From Protula sp. h YS-2021 (taxonomy: Eukaryota; Annelida; Polychaeta; Sabellida; Serpulidae), in the NCBI GenBank assembly GCA_949752745.1, contig OX457033.1:13676970-13740969 (forward strand): a DNA stretch of 64,000 nucleotides, given 5' to 3'. Under the pieces are notes generated by a model. The model was not told the DNA's origin. It saw only the letters and a program-made list of their open reading frames with translations, and did no database searches. Position numbers and translations under genes: made by a program. Shown here in pieces: positions 10,801 to 22,089 of this stretch (within the stretch, counting starts at the first letter, position 1; the number at the start of each line of letters is the position of its first letter).

Positions 10801-13800
10801 TTTCCAAAACTTTCGGTTAGGGATACCTACATTTTAGGCTCATTTTCTTCTCGATGGGCCAAAACAGCGACAGAGATCGCGTACTGGATGCCTTTGACCT
10901 CCTGGGTAATAATGTAAGAGATTTCATTTGTGGTTTCTGCAAGTGGGTCATTCCGCTGTCTAACGGAATTTCGTCTGGCTTTGATACTTTTATTTATAGC
11001 CACATACAATGGGTTGTTCGTGGCTTCTAGAAATGCTTACCCCCATAAAAGCTTCTGTGTCATTTATATTTTATCCACATAGATCGGGTTGTTATTTACT
11101 TAGAAATGCTTACCGCTGGAAGAGCTGCTGCCTCAGTTGGATTTTAGCGACCACAGAGAAGCGTATAGGAGCAAGACATTGCCAGAGTTACTGAGGGCAC
11201 TGCTCATATTTCGCTTCTGTAGCTATAGCTTTCTAGTTGATCACCAACTCAAGGTATACAACAAAACATTAAAAGTTGGTAACAGTCGCCAAAAATTAAG
11301 AAACTACATTAAATGAACAAAGCATGAGGTTACACTTATTTCTTAAATTCTAAAATATATTATGAAAGAAAGGATTTCAAACACAGCTGGAACGATATAT
11401 GGCGTGTGTGTGTGTGTGTGATGAATGGCACACAAGCCGAATGCTAACACGAGTTAATGTATACTTGTACGTGTGAATATATTCAATATTAATTTAAATT
11501 TACAATTTGAAATCTCAATACTTCAGTTGCGAAGATAAGCCAGAACAAATTGCTTTGTCTCAAAATTTCATTCTGAATATGTCAACACTGACAGCTGTAT
11601 GAATTAATGTGATTATGAAAACGGCCAAATGTATTAAATTTAAGTGCATTTAAAAACGATATCATTTCAAAAATTCCCTATATAGAACCAAGAAGCGTTA
11701 TGTTCTGGAAATATTTCTGTGTAATTCTCTGTATTTATCTCATTTCTTATTTTCAAGAAACGATAATTTATGATAACATCTGAACTCCAAAATACGATGC
11801 GAACATGATACAATCTGAACTTCCTGGAGATTTAAAATTGAGTGAAAATTAAACAGATTCTCACGTGGACACGTAGACTCCTTGGCAAGACGTTATTTTG
11901 CAAACTCATGAAGACAACTGTCTATGGACAATTTATGGCCGGTGATAACCATAAGGAGGTACTGATGAATATTGAGAGAGCTTCAAAATATGGAATCCTG
12001 CCAATGATAGCCTATACGGCGGCAGAAGGTCATGGAGCTACCTGGTGCGATTTAGAAACTGTAGCTAAATTCACATGCTAGCACAAATAAATTCCTTTGA
12101 AATATGAAGATTTTATCTTTTACGCAGACTGATTTAAGTTTAGAACATCAATTTTAAAAGCAACTCACTACAAAAGAAATCTTATTTAGCCATATTTTTT
12201 CAGTTGTAACGTACGTACATAAAAATTCAACAATATTTAATGCGTTTTGAAACGCAATTTCTTTTGAATGGTTCCCCACGATACCCTCCAGTGTCTTGAA
12301 CCACAGCCAAATTTGCTGTATCTTCGAAGCCTTTAAGCTACACGCATGCTGAATTACAGTACAATTGTTTATTGCCAAAACTTTAACAAAGCAGCACGGT
12401 TTCGTTTTTATCTTGACAACATATTCGCTGCAGGCTATAGCTGCTATTTTCAATTTATAAATCACTTTCATATTTTAATGTATTGAATCGTAGTCGGGCC
12501 TGCATTTCCAAAGACATATCAGTCAGTGTAGCTGGCGTCAAAATGCCACTCTTCGTGAATGACAATTCCTATTAGCATACACATTAATAACAACCTTAAC
12601 TTAGTCCTTTCCTCGTTAGGAATACTCCATGCGCTCATATGTATTATTTAGCAGTAAGAGAGAGTAATTAGATACAGTTAGATACTGTTTTAAGTATAAA
12701 ATGTACTTTCATTGCCACGCTATTTATTTATAAGGTCGTCGGTTCACGCTGAAGATGTTTACAAAACAAACATTGAAGGTGTGAAAGACAGTTTCGTTCT
12801 TGGACAGCAATGCAAAGGTGAGCGATACCTGCACATATGCATATTAAATTAATTCAACGGATGGTGAGCTAAACCCTCCTGGCAAGTGAATGTGCATAGC
12901 ATTCACCGGCCATCGAACTCAGGTCATTAATTGATAAGCAAATAACAGCATCGATGCCCTTTTGAATTCAAGGTAGATTCAGATGGTAAAAAACTTCTTT
13001 AATTTTAAACCAATGCCTGCTTCTTATCGATCAACCAACAGCATCATTGATGTAAGTGAACTCAACTTTCACTCCAACGGTTGAGAAAAACACATCATTT
13101 GGCCAAAAATAGCATTTACCGTAACTGAAGCACATAGAACGGTGTCCATGCTGTTTAAGAAAATTTGATTGATTGTATTTTATTATCTGAATAAAATAAG
13201 ACTGCAAAATGTTAAAAAGACTTTAGTAAGTTATTCTCAAGATATAAATTCAGCCTCTTGTGAGATCTATTTTGCTATCTTTGTTTTGTTAACTTTTATT
13301 AAAATAATTGCAAGACTTACTTTATAACTAGCCTGGATCTTATTTCTGATAGCTTCATTAGACGGACATGTCATTCCCAGATGCACGGCCAAGTTGACGT
13401 TTCTCAAGCCACACAAATGCCTGGTATCTTCTTAAACGCATTCCACATCAATTATTTGAATTTGTCTCTCTTCTGTATGAATCTGCATCGCGTTATAAAT
13501 TGTTTAACCAATTAAACAGAAAAACATGTAAAAAGAATATATTGTTATGTAATCGCTGAGGACTATATAACTATCAACTTAAAGATTTTGTTAGTATAAC
13601 GTGCTGATCGTGTTGTGCACAAAGCCCTCGGAGACGTTTTGACAAGTAAATATTTAAAATTGAAGGCCATGTATTCTAATACACTTTAAACCAGGTGCAT
13701 ATTTGATCAAATTTATTCATTTCACTCATTCGCGTTAGTGACAATGATAGACTGTATGTGTGTATGTATGTGTGTATGTATATAAGTGGGTAGGTGTATA

Positions 13801-16800
13801 CATGTATGCATGTGTGTATTAAAACAAGTTAAATATGTTTCACGTATAGGAGGTGTCAACCAAATTAATTGAGTACAACAACAATTTTATCATGAAATAT
13901 TTTGATCCAAGTATGACCAGTGGCCTATCAATACAAGAAAAACAAATTTGCAAAAGACTGATGACAGTGGCCAAGAAATACAACAATTCTGAGTTTGTTT
14001 CTTTTTCCATGGATTAAAATATAAAATAACGATTATTTCCTGCTTAAATTGTGAAAAACGACTTAATTCATTGTAAAACCATCTGCTGCTTCAAATAATC
14101 CTAGATATTAAAAAGCTTTTCAGTAATTCTAAATCAAAATTGGATGTTTCTGAAAGCTGAGAGTTTTAATAGCTGCAAGTCGTGGTAAAAAGATATGGCA
14201 ATCATGTTTTGTTTTAGGCATTTAGATATAGAGGCCGTAAAGATGAATATGGAATTCCACTCTGCAGTATTTGAAGCAATGGAAAATGAACCAGTAATTC
14301 TATTAATTTCACGCTAAAATGGCTTAGCATAGAAAAGAGTAAAACTTTCCCTTTATTAAGCCAAACATTTCTTCGAACATTACCCTACGTCTCTAAATAT
14401 GTAACTGAGTATATATGTAAAAACAAGGCAATGAAATACTATGTTACTTTCCAAAGTTTTACTGCATTTTACACAAATAAATATATGAGCTGTCTAAAAA
14501 CTTTGTGTTTTCAATCCAGAATTACTCTTTTGCACCCGGTGAGGAAGGATTAAAATGGATGGATGAAATACGAGAAATGGCTGACATTATGACAGAACTC
14601 TCTCAGGTAATAAAATACTTTTATCTTATTCAGTCAATCGACTTCTGTGATAATAACAGTACTAAAATCCAATATGAATCTACTAATATAGGGATAGATC
14701 ATGGAGATGAGTGTTATGTATGGGATTCGAGCATACGTGGAAGGCATGTGAACAAACCGCGGTGAGTTCATTGACTTTCCACAAGTGCTCGAATCCCATA
14801 CAAAACATGCCTGCTGAATGGTCTATCAATATTATAACACATACGAGCAAAATCATTGCTTGAATGGCGAAAAATGGCCAAAAAATCGTTATTTTTCGTG
14901 AAATGTTTTTTATGGTATGGCAGAACTCTCTCACATAATTAATACACTATAAACAATATACAGTCAATCAAAAAAAGTGGCTGGCACTGTGGCAGAACTC
15001 GGAAGTAGTTAAATATTAGCAATACGATACTACTGCAATAAAAAAGATTTTGCATGCAATCGAGGATACGAATAATTTTCTTTAATTAAACCCTTTAAAA
15101 GATCCACGGTAAATCATAGTTTTGGTTATTTGTGTCACACAACGTTTTGTTAGGAAGCCGTGGAGAAGGGCGTGTGCATAATGTGGGACGCCGAACAGAC
15201 CTACCTACAACCAGCCATTAATGTTCTGGTACTTGACCAAATGCGTCGCTTCAATAAGGAGAGAGTAGTGGTGTACAACACTTACCAGTGCTATCTCAAG
15301 GTGTGTGACCACTAAACTCATACATACTAACACAGCGACATAATGTTCAAGTACTTTCCAGTGTTTCCCAAGGTGTGTGATATCTTATTAACTCAACGAC
15401 AACATGTTTCACAATGACAGTGGTTCATAAGTCGTTCATAAGATACATGATCTCTTATCTCATGCTAAGACAACGTTGCAGTGGTCGATGGCAACACTAA
15501 ACACCGCGTACTCAGGGTACGTCATCTCTAACCTCATGCTAAGACACCGACAGAGTTGCTGCGTGCAACACGTAACATATGTTGTGAAGGTATCTGATCT
15601 CTTATATGAAATAAAGGTTGTGTACGACACTCATGCTAAGACAACGAGAGAGTTGGTGAGTGCAACACGTAACATGTGTTCTGAAGGTATGTGATCTCTT
15701 ATATGAAATAAAGGTTGTGTATGACATTCAGTTCTCTTAGCTCATACATCTCATGATAAAACAACAACAGCGTAGTCGTATTCAACGCTCATCTTTGTTA
15801 TCCCAGAGATGGTATACCGCACGCACCAGCGTTATACTAAGGTACGTGCTTTCACTTCTAGCGATACAATATCGAAAGGTTGTAGTTAGAAAAAGAATCT
15901 TTTCATTCGATTATAAAACGAGTATCAATTTACACAGTTCATTGTTTTCATTTGATTGCCTTATTTTTCAGCGGGCGTTTGACGTCATTGAGAGAGATCT
16001 AAATATAGCAAAGAGAGAAGGTTTCGGATTTGGCGCTAAAGTTGTACGAGGAGCTTATCTAGATGAGGTTAATCCCTAAACAGATCAAACAACTGGGATA
16101 TTAATAACAGTATGAATTACTCGTTGGATGGAACCCTCATAAGCATCTATTTAATCAATAAAATTGAATTTAGTTATTAATATCTGAATTGGTTCTTTAG
16201 GTGACGTGTACTGTTTTCAAAATTGATATTTTGAGCTTTTCTGCTGAAGAAAGTAATTTCACTGTTTTATATGCATAATGTTTTTGATATTTAATGCAAT
16301 ATCTTTACTTGATATTTAGGAGAGGGCGTTAGCAGTGCAACATGGATACGCTGATCCTGTTAATGACGACTTTGATGCTACCACGGCTATGTACTACAAA
16401 TCAGCGACGTTATTGTTGGATGAACTAAAGGACAGCACACGCGGAAGGATTCACGTCATATTTGCATCACACAATGATGACACAATCATGTTCCTCCTCA
16501 AACAGTGCGTATTTAATATCATTCTAAACATATTTAAATTGGCACTGTTTCTAGCATTTGTTTCTAGCAAAGAGTATATTTATACCTAGATTCACAACAG
16601 GTATTTGTTTTTGAGAGTTACTTTGTAATGTTGTCGGCTTGTTAGTCTACCAGCTTAGAAAACAATATTATATAAAAAGCTGTTCGAATATATATTGATA
16701 TTCCCTCAACTTTTATTGATTTATTTGATTATTTATTTTTTGAAAACATGACAAATTGAAATTTACTTTTGTTGGCAAAAATTAAAGCGACGTTTTCAAA

Positions 16801-18520
16801 CATACAGAATGCATTCGATTGGTTTGGAACCTGATGGCGATTTGATTTGGTTTGCGCAGTTGTTTGGCATGCGAGACCACCTGGCGTATCCTCTTTGTAT
16901 GTTCGCGGCACTTTTTATTTTTGAATCATTGCAGTGTATTCTATTTTAAGAAGCTATGTAAAATCATTATTTTACAATTTTCTCTTAAGCAGTTTTTAGC
17001 AAATACGTTTCATCCAGTGATCCTGTAAGACATAGTTTCTTACTATTATTGTACCCTTATCCAGGAAACCAAGCTGTTTAAAACATTACATACATTTTAT
17101 AATACATTTTATCAAATACAGTAGGGAATTGGGTGTTCTGGATTTGGCTTTGTTCCAAAGCATTGAATGAATGGGCTGCTCATTCGAACAAGTCTTTGAA
17201 TGGGCTTGCCATTCGAACACATCTTTGTATGGCGTGCTCTTCTGACACCACCAACCAAAAAAATAAACAAATAAATAAACATAAGAAATAAACATAACAA
17301 ACAATTTCACTTACCCAAATTTTTACTTCTAACAACAACTACCACCATTGTCACTTCCTCTTCACAACTTCGCTGCCATGAGGAAGTGGGGGCCTAACTG
17401 ATGACGTCACGATGATTGATTAGTCCAGAACTGTCGTTTTTCCCTACTCAGGGGAAGGGCTTAATCATTGATTCTCCCAGAGCTGTCGTTTACAGGTGGC
17501 CGAGAACAGCCGTTTCGACTACTCAGGGGCGGGGCTTGATGTCATGCCATTGATGACGTCATGGTGATTGACAGATGATAGACAGAAAGTATTAGTGGAC
17601 GGGGCTTAATTGGTTTAATTGGCTTAATTGATCACTTGATTAATGACATCATGATGATTGACTGGCGTAGAACTCTCGTTTTCCCCCTACTCAGGGGACG
17701 GGACTTGATTGATGACGTCACAATGATTGACTGGCGTAGAATTCTCGTTTTTCCTTCTCACGATTCGGGCTTCATTGATGACGTCACTATGATTGACAGA
17801 TGATACACAGATTGTATTAGTATTGCCTCATGATTGATAGCACGATGATTGACAGATGATAGACAGATTGCTTTGGTATGGCCTCCTGTTCCAGAAACCC
17901 CAAAGGTGTTCTAGAACACACAAGTTCCTACTACTTATATAATCCCCGTAACATTGCTTGCTATCACTGGAATTGGAATTTTGCACAATGTTTAAATACA
18001 CTACATCATACAATAGCACACTACAGTACTTTAGAGCATGCTTTAGTAAAAAACAATTACGGAAAACACTTTTTTATTAAACAGTATGTATATATGTGAA
18101 ATGAGGATAAAAATGGGAGTTCGCTACATGTAAAATCATGTAAGTTAACCAAAATAAAATTGTAAACAAAAAAATTCTTAAAACATGAAAATTCCAAATG
18201 TAAACAATTTTTTGTGTAATTAGCTTTGAAACGAAACAAATAAATAAGAAATAAAAAGAATGTCTAAATGTGATAGCTGAACTTTGTACTATTGTTTATC
18301 CTTTTAAAGAACATATAGTGATGTTTTGTCTTTTGTTTCCACAGCCAAAGCGTCTTTACCAGCGGCCAAGTTGATGCATTATGGGGGCGTGGAAGAGGGC
18401 GTGGCCTATTTGTCAAGGCGAGTGACGGAAAACAAACACTCTGTCAACACTCCCTGTGGCACTCAAGAGCGCTCAATGTTGTGGAAAGAAACAAAAAATA
18501 GGCTTTTTAACAGTGCGTAA
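7819..18520 (+). CDS. PRODH: Proline dehydrogenase, mitochondrial, copy A (13 exons, 570 aa)
   Basis: FAD-dependent enzyme oxidising L-proline to pyrroline-5-carboxylate at the inner mitochondrial membrane. Exons: 7819-8082, 11137-11253, 11857-12044, 12735-12817, 13362-13423, 13850-13992, 14218-14293, 14520-14606, 15154-15300, 15972-16067, 16320-16504, 16808-16896, 18345-18520. All phases agree and there is no internal stop. Exon 1 encodes a basic, acid-poor N-terminus fitting a mitochondrial presequence. Family signatures follow in order: VYGQFMAG (exon 3), the Lys in AKLTFLKP (exon 5), [11 protein letters not shown] and NTYQCYLK (exon 9), [11 protein letters not shown] (exon 10), YADPVND and ASHNDDT (exon 11), FGMRDH (exon 12), and YLSRRVTEN with the substrate-binding Arg pair (exon 13). 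Before those arginines, the usual YKYVPYG is replaced by AKLMHYG. The least certain junctions are the exon 3 donor (CTG|GTGCGA), the exon 4 acceptor (AAG) and the exon 6 donor (GA|GTTTGT). The first and last of these are shared with copy B. Length matches the family (about 600 aa). The identification is firm, the exact ends of exons 3-7 less so. Confidence 0.9.
9400..10890. repeat. Degenerate satellite array in intron 1 of PRODH copy A
   Basis: About nine imperfect units of roughly 130-170 bases, each with CGGTTAGAGATAGAGCGATTTTGAGCT-like, CCTTTGGGCCTAAACAACG-like and CGGTGACCTTGACC-like blocks. It belongs to the same family as the array at 6080-6870 but in the opposite orientation. The corresponding intron of copy B (23984-24775) lacks it. 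The extended nuclear-receptor half-site TCAAGGTCA, or its complement TGACCTTGA, recurs in several units. Confidence 0.8.
15301..15870 (+). repeat. Intronic array derived from the exon 9 splice-donor end, copy A
   Basis: Intron 9 opens with degenerate tandem units of about 70-90 bases that resemble the last 30-40 bases of exon 9 plus its donor site (GTGTACAACACTTACCAGTG...CAAGGTGTGTGA). Recognisable junction-like words recur as AAGGTGTGTGA, AAGGTATCTGA, AAGGTATGTGA and AAGGTACGTGC. They are followed by CTCTTATCTCATGCTAAGAC-like spacers. Copy B has the same array, so it predates the gene duplication. Confidence 0.75.
17384..17880. repeat. Tandem repeat with CRE-like octamers in intron 12 of PRODH copy A
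   Basis: Imperfect units of roughly 80-100 bases contain GGGGCTTGATTGATGACGTCA-like, ATGATTGACTGGCGTAGAA-like and TCTCGTTTTTCCCTACTCAGGGG-like blocks. The palindrome TGACGTCA, the cAMP-response-element consensus, is intact in four units (near 17401, 17552, 17714 and 17780). A related word, TGACATCA, also occurs. There is no counterpart in intron 12 of copy B. Confidence 0.7.
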
Positions 18521-20220
18521 GCGTCAGACTGAATACAGTTTACAAACAGAACCTTGCCTTTTCAACCAGCACATCAGATAATACTTTATATATTTACTTT
18601 TATAAAATTTAGAGTGAAACTTTTTCTTTGAGGACTTAACTAAAACTGCCTAAGTTTTGAAATAAGTAACATGGTAGGTTTAATATATTACCAATGTATG
18701 TGTTAGAGTAGTATATAACTCCTGTTGTAAAGAGCAACAAAGATTAAAAAGGAATAACATTATTTAACAATTTTCATTTAGTTGCAGCCGGTACCACTTT
18801 TTATAGGGCTAACTTTCTCAGATCTCTCTGGTCACAAATACAAATACTGTTGGGTTGTGAAATGCAACGCCTTATCATTCTTGCTAGTAAAAAGGCCAAT
18901 GTATGGAATCAATATTTAAACTGAGACCAGAGCCAGTCAGCAGTCAGCATGTCTTTTTTTTCAAATTAAAATGATCAGGTATCGAAGTTTACAGAGGATG
19001 CAACATTGTTTCGATAATCAAACTAAATATGCTAAAACTTATCTCAACCAAGGTGATCATGGTAACAACTACAAGTGTAAATACTGTTGTGATTACAATG
19101 CAGTGGTTAATTCAAAACATCTGGATACATAATAACCACATACCTTCACTATAATGTAACTGCGGACGAAACTTTCCTAACCACATTCAGTCGAACGTCT
19201 CACGTATAAGTTAACGTGACACTGACAACGGCTTTTTCCCGAAACCCCGCTTTAGCGTTGCCACATAACACACAAGCAGTGGCACAGTAGAGGGGAGTAT
19301 ATGAGGTGTAAAACAAAGTCTGTTTCTGTTCTTTCTGGCTATTCAGGCGTGATGGCGTGTGTAAGTATTACAACAACGAAACAGTGTGTACCTGGCGTAT
19401 TTTCCATTGTATTCTGGCACTTTTAGGAGGCCACTGAATTCATCGTTCCTCGGCTCGTTTGCATACCTTCCAACCATATCCAAATCCAATACAAATCACC
19501 CAGCCTCATAGCCTATCGCTATTGTAAGAATACATTGCTAGCGCTCCATTTTTTGGAGGGATATCAAATATCCTCTATTTTAGCTGATGTCTTTTTTTAA
19601 TTTTAAAATTCGTAGACACGTTGGTTGTGTCACAACTTCGCAGTATAGCCCAGCAGCTTAAGAAAAAAACATTACTTTTAGTATCTCATTTTAAAGTCTA
19701 TTCTCTGCTGTGCTCACACAGTTGTTCCCATCCTCTAATGTATGTACTAAAATAACTGTAGAAAGCCAAGTATGTCTCCCGCATTCACTGAATAGTTGCA
19801 TAATGTGCATGCAACTACGTAATGGAAGTCAGGTAGGAGAAATATACATTCGAGAATGAGGACAATAAAATCTGACAGCTTATTTTATTCATTCATTTAA
19901 CTTTATTTTATTACGAGTACTAGTTTGAATTTAGTTTGTCTACATGTTTATGTATTTTTTGCTTCTATAAAAAGGAGGCCGAAAGACTCAATGGGCGAGA
20001 AATTTGAACTTGTTGGTGTATATTTAAACAATCAGTATGTTTTATTAACAAGGCAAAGTTGAATCAACTATACTTTGATTTATTAAAAATAAACATCAAA
20101 AGCAACAAATTTTCTAATTAAAAATAACAAACAAAAGGGTCACTGTTAGCTGAGATCAAATGGAATACATATCCTGAATGAGCTCAGACATTAAGATATT
20201 CAGAGTTTTTCTCACTGAAG
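18521..20220. other. Spacer between the two duplicated segments
   Basis: The first roughly 400 bases (to about 18920) are the 3' flank of PRODH copy A and match parts of the flank of copy B (CAGACTGAATAC, AGTTTTGAAATAAGTAA, GACATTATTTAACA-like blocks). From about 18920 to 20220 I see no gene, repeat array or element with definable ends. Confidence 0.5.
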
Positions 20221-22085
20221 TGAACATGGAGAACAGAGCCGTCTTTACAATATGGCTCTAATGGCTCGTCTTCGATGCACCTACTCACTTAGTTCATCCA
20301 GCCGAGGCACATTGAAGAGGCGGAACAGAGGGGATAGATCCACTCACAATCACCCTACTCCCGGGAAGCAGAGGCAGAGGGAGGGCAACATCCCGAGCTA
20401 CCAGGCCTCATAGCAGTACACATAACCACGAAACACGACACTGAGTGGAGATAAATGGCTCATCGCCAGGCGATGTCGTTCATTTATTCGAGGAAACAGA
20501 GGAGTTACTGAACTGCAAAGAATCTTGGCTCGTAGGTGGAAATCTAGACTATTTTACAATGTTTATGTGAATTGATGGCTGCTCCTCATTTTATGGTCAA
20601 GTGGAACCGACATGGTTATTGCCTTCTCAACAGAAACAGTCGGAGTAGCTGCCTCACTTTGCACTACATTCAGAATCTCAGAAACATTTAGTTATCTTCT
20701 ACAGCCAGGCCTTCGAGTAGGACCAGGTTCAACAGAACATGCTTGGCAGGAAATGCCAGATTCAGAGCAGGGCTTTTCAGGGCATTTCTGGTTTCCATAA
20801 GGATGGGGGGGGGGGGTTAAACCAGTTCCTATATCCAGCAACATTTTAAATGGATAAGGCTCAGATGACAAACGAAATGCCACAACTTGGCATGTGGGTG
20901 ACATCAATAGAGCCGTCAAGGCCTCTCTCACCTCCCTATAATCCCTGAAACTCACAAAGACCTGTGCTTCCAGGTAAGGGCAAAGATATATTGTCTGACA
21001 CTTCTATGCGTGCTCTTAGAAGTAACAGAGGTTTTAAAGTGATGGACCAGACTACTGTTAAAATGATGGAACAGACTACTGGTTACTGATCCTGATGGAT
21101 AAGGCTCATGTCAGACTTCAAACCCTTTTATAAATAAAGTAAGCTTTGCGGGAAGATGTCTTGATCAATTTAGCCAAAACACATAGGTGCCTAAGTAACA
21201 AATGATATTTCTAGAGATATCTCCAGGGCCTATACCATAAGATACGATGGGGAGAATTGTCAAATCCATACGAACTGTTGCTCCAATCATGCTATGAAGC
21301 TTGTTGAAATGGAATCTTTACTGGGCTTGCTAGCAGCCACAGACACGACATTTCTGTTAGGCAAGCTCCATTACAGAAAGTTTCAAAGAATAAATGTTCT
21401 GCTGTCCGCAAACAGGAACGCAACCGTTCTGCCCAGCTGACTTGGTGGGAGCATCCTCATAAGTCAGGGGATTTAGCTTTTAACAGGTAGAGCCAATGTA
21501 TTTGTCGACGTATCATCCAGAGAAGGTAGAGTAGTCAAGACGCAGTGTTGCTTTAATCAGTGGGTAGCGGCGCATTCACCCTGGCTCCCTCCTACTGAAA
21601 TGGATTTGCTAAATTTCTGATCCACCAGTTCCCCATTTATGTTTCGCCCTGCCCAGATCCCAAACCTAGAGGTTCAGTGGCCAGATCGGGTGTTATGCAC
21701 ATTTCCGCCACATCCAATTCTGAAGCAATTTTTATTCAGGGCGACAGTATTCATAAGTCATTCTGATAGCACCGTGACACTTTGGTTCACCCCGTTGTCA
21801 CGGTACAAGATAGAGAAGTGTCTTCAGATCCGGTACCATCAAGGGATACTTACGCACACTGATTACTAATTGACTCAAAAGCATAAGCCATCAACAACTA
21901 ATGTATATCGATGTTGCCATAGCATTTTTTTGAGCCGGTGCAGAAATAAGAGAGCCTGACACATTTAAGGCATTGCTAGATGTTGTAATCAGCTTTCTGA
22001 TTTTTTGCGTGAGCGGCTACACCTCAGACCCTCGTTAACAGAGGGGTACAGATCAGCCATCGCCGCTGTGCTCAAAGTAGCCTCT
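20221..22085 (+). mobile_element. Decayed DIRS-type retrotransposon, copy B
   Basis: The sequence starts at the position equivalent to 1727 (ATGGAGAACAGAGCC against ATGGAAAACAGAGCC) and follows the copy A relic through the reverse transcriptase region. It then continues through an RNase H-like stretch (about 21190-21630) that copy A has lost, and resumes similarity at ATTCAGGGCGACAGTATTCAT-like sequence. It breaks off early in the recombinase domain (near 22080), exactly where copy A continues. The frames are interrupted many times. A poly-G run lies at about 20805-20816. It is not functional. Confidence 0.75.
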
Positions 22086-22089
22086 GTCT

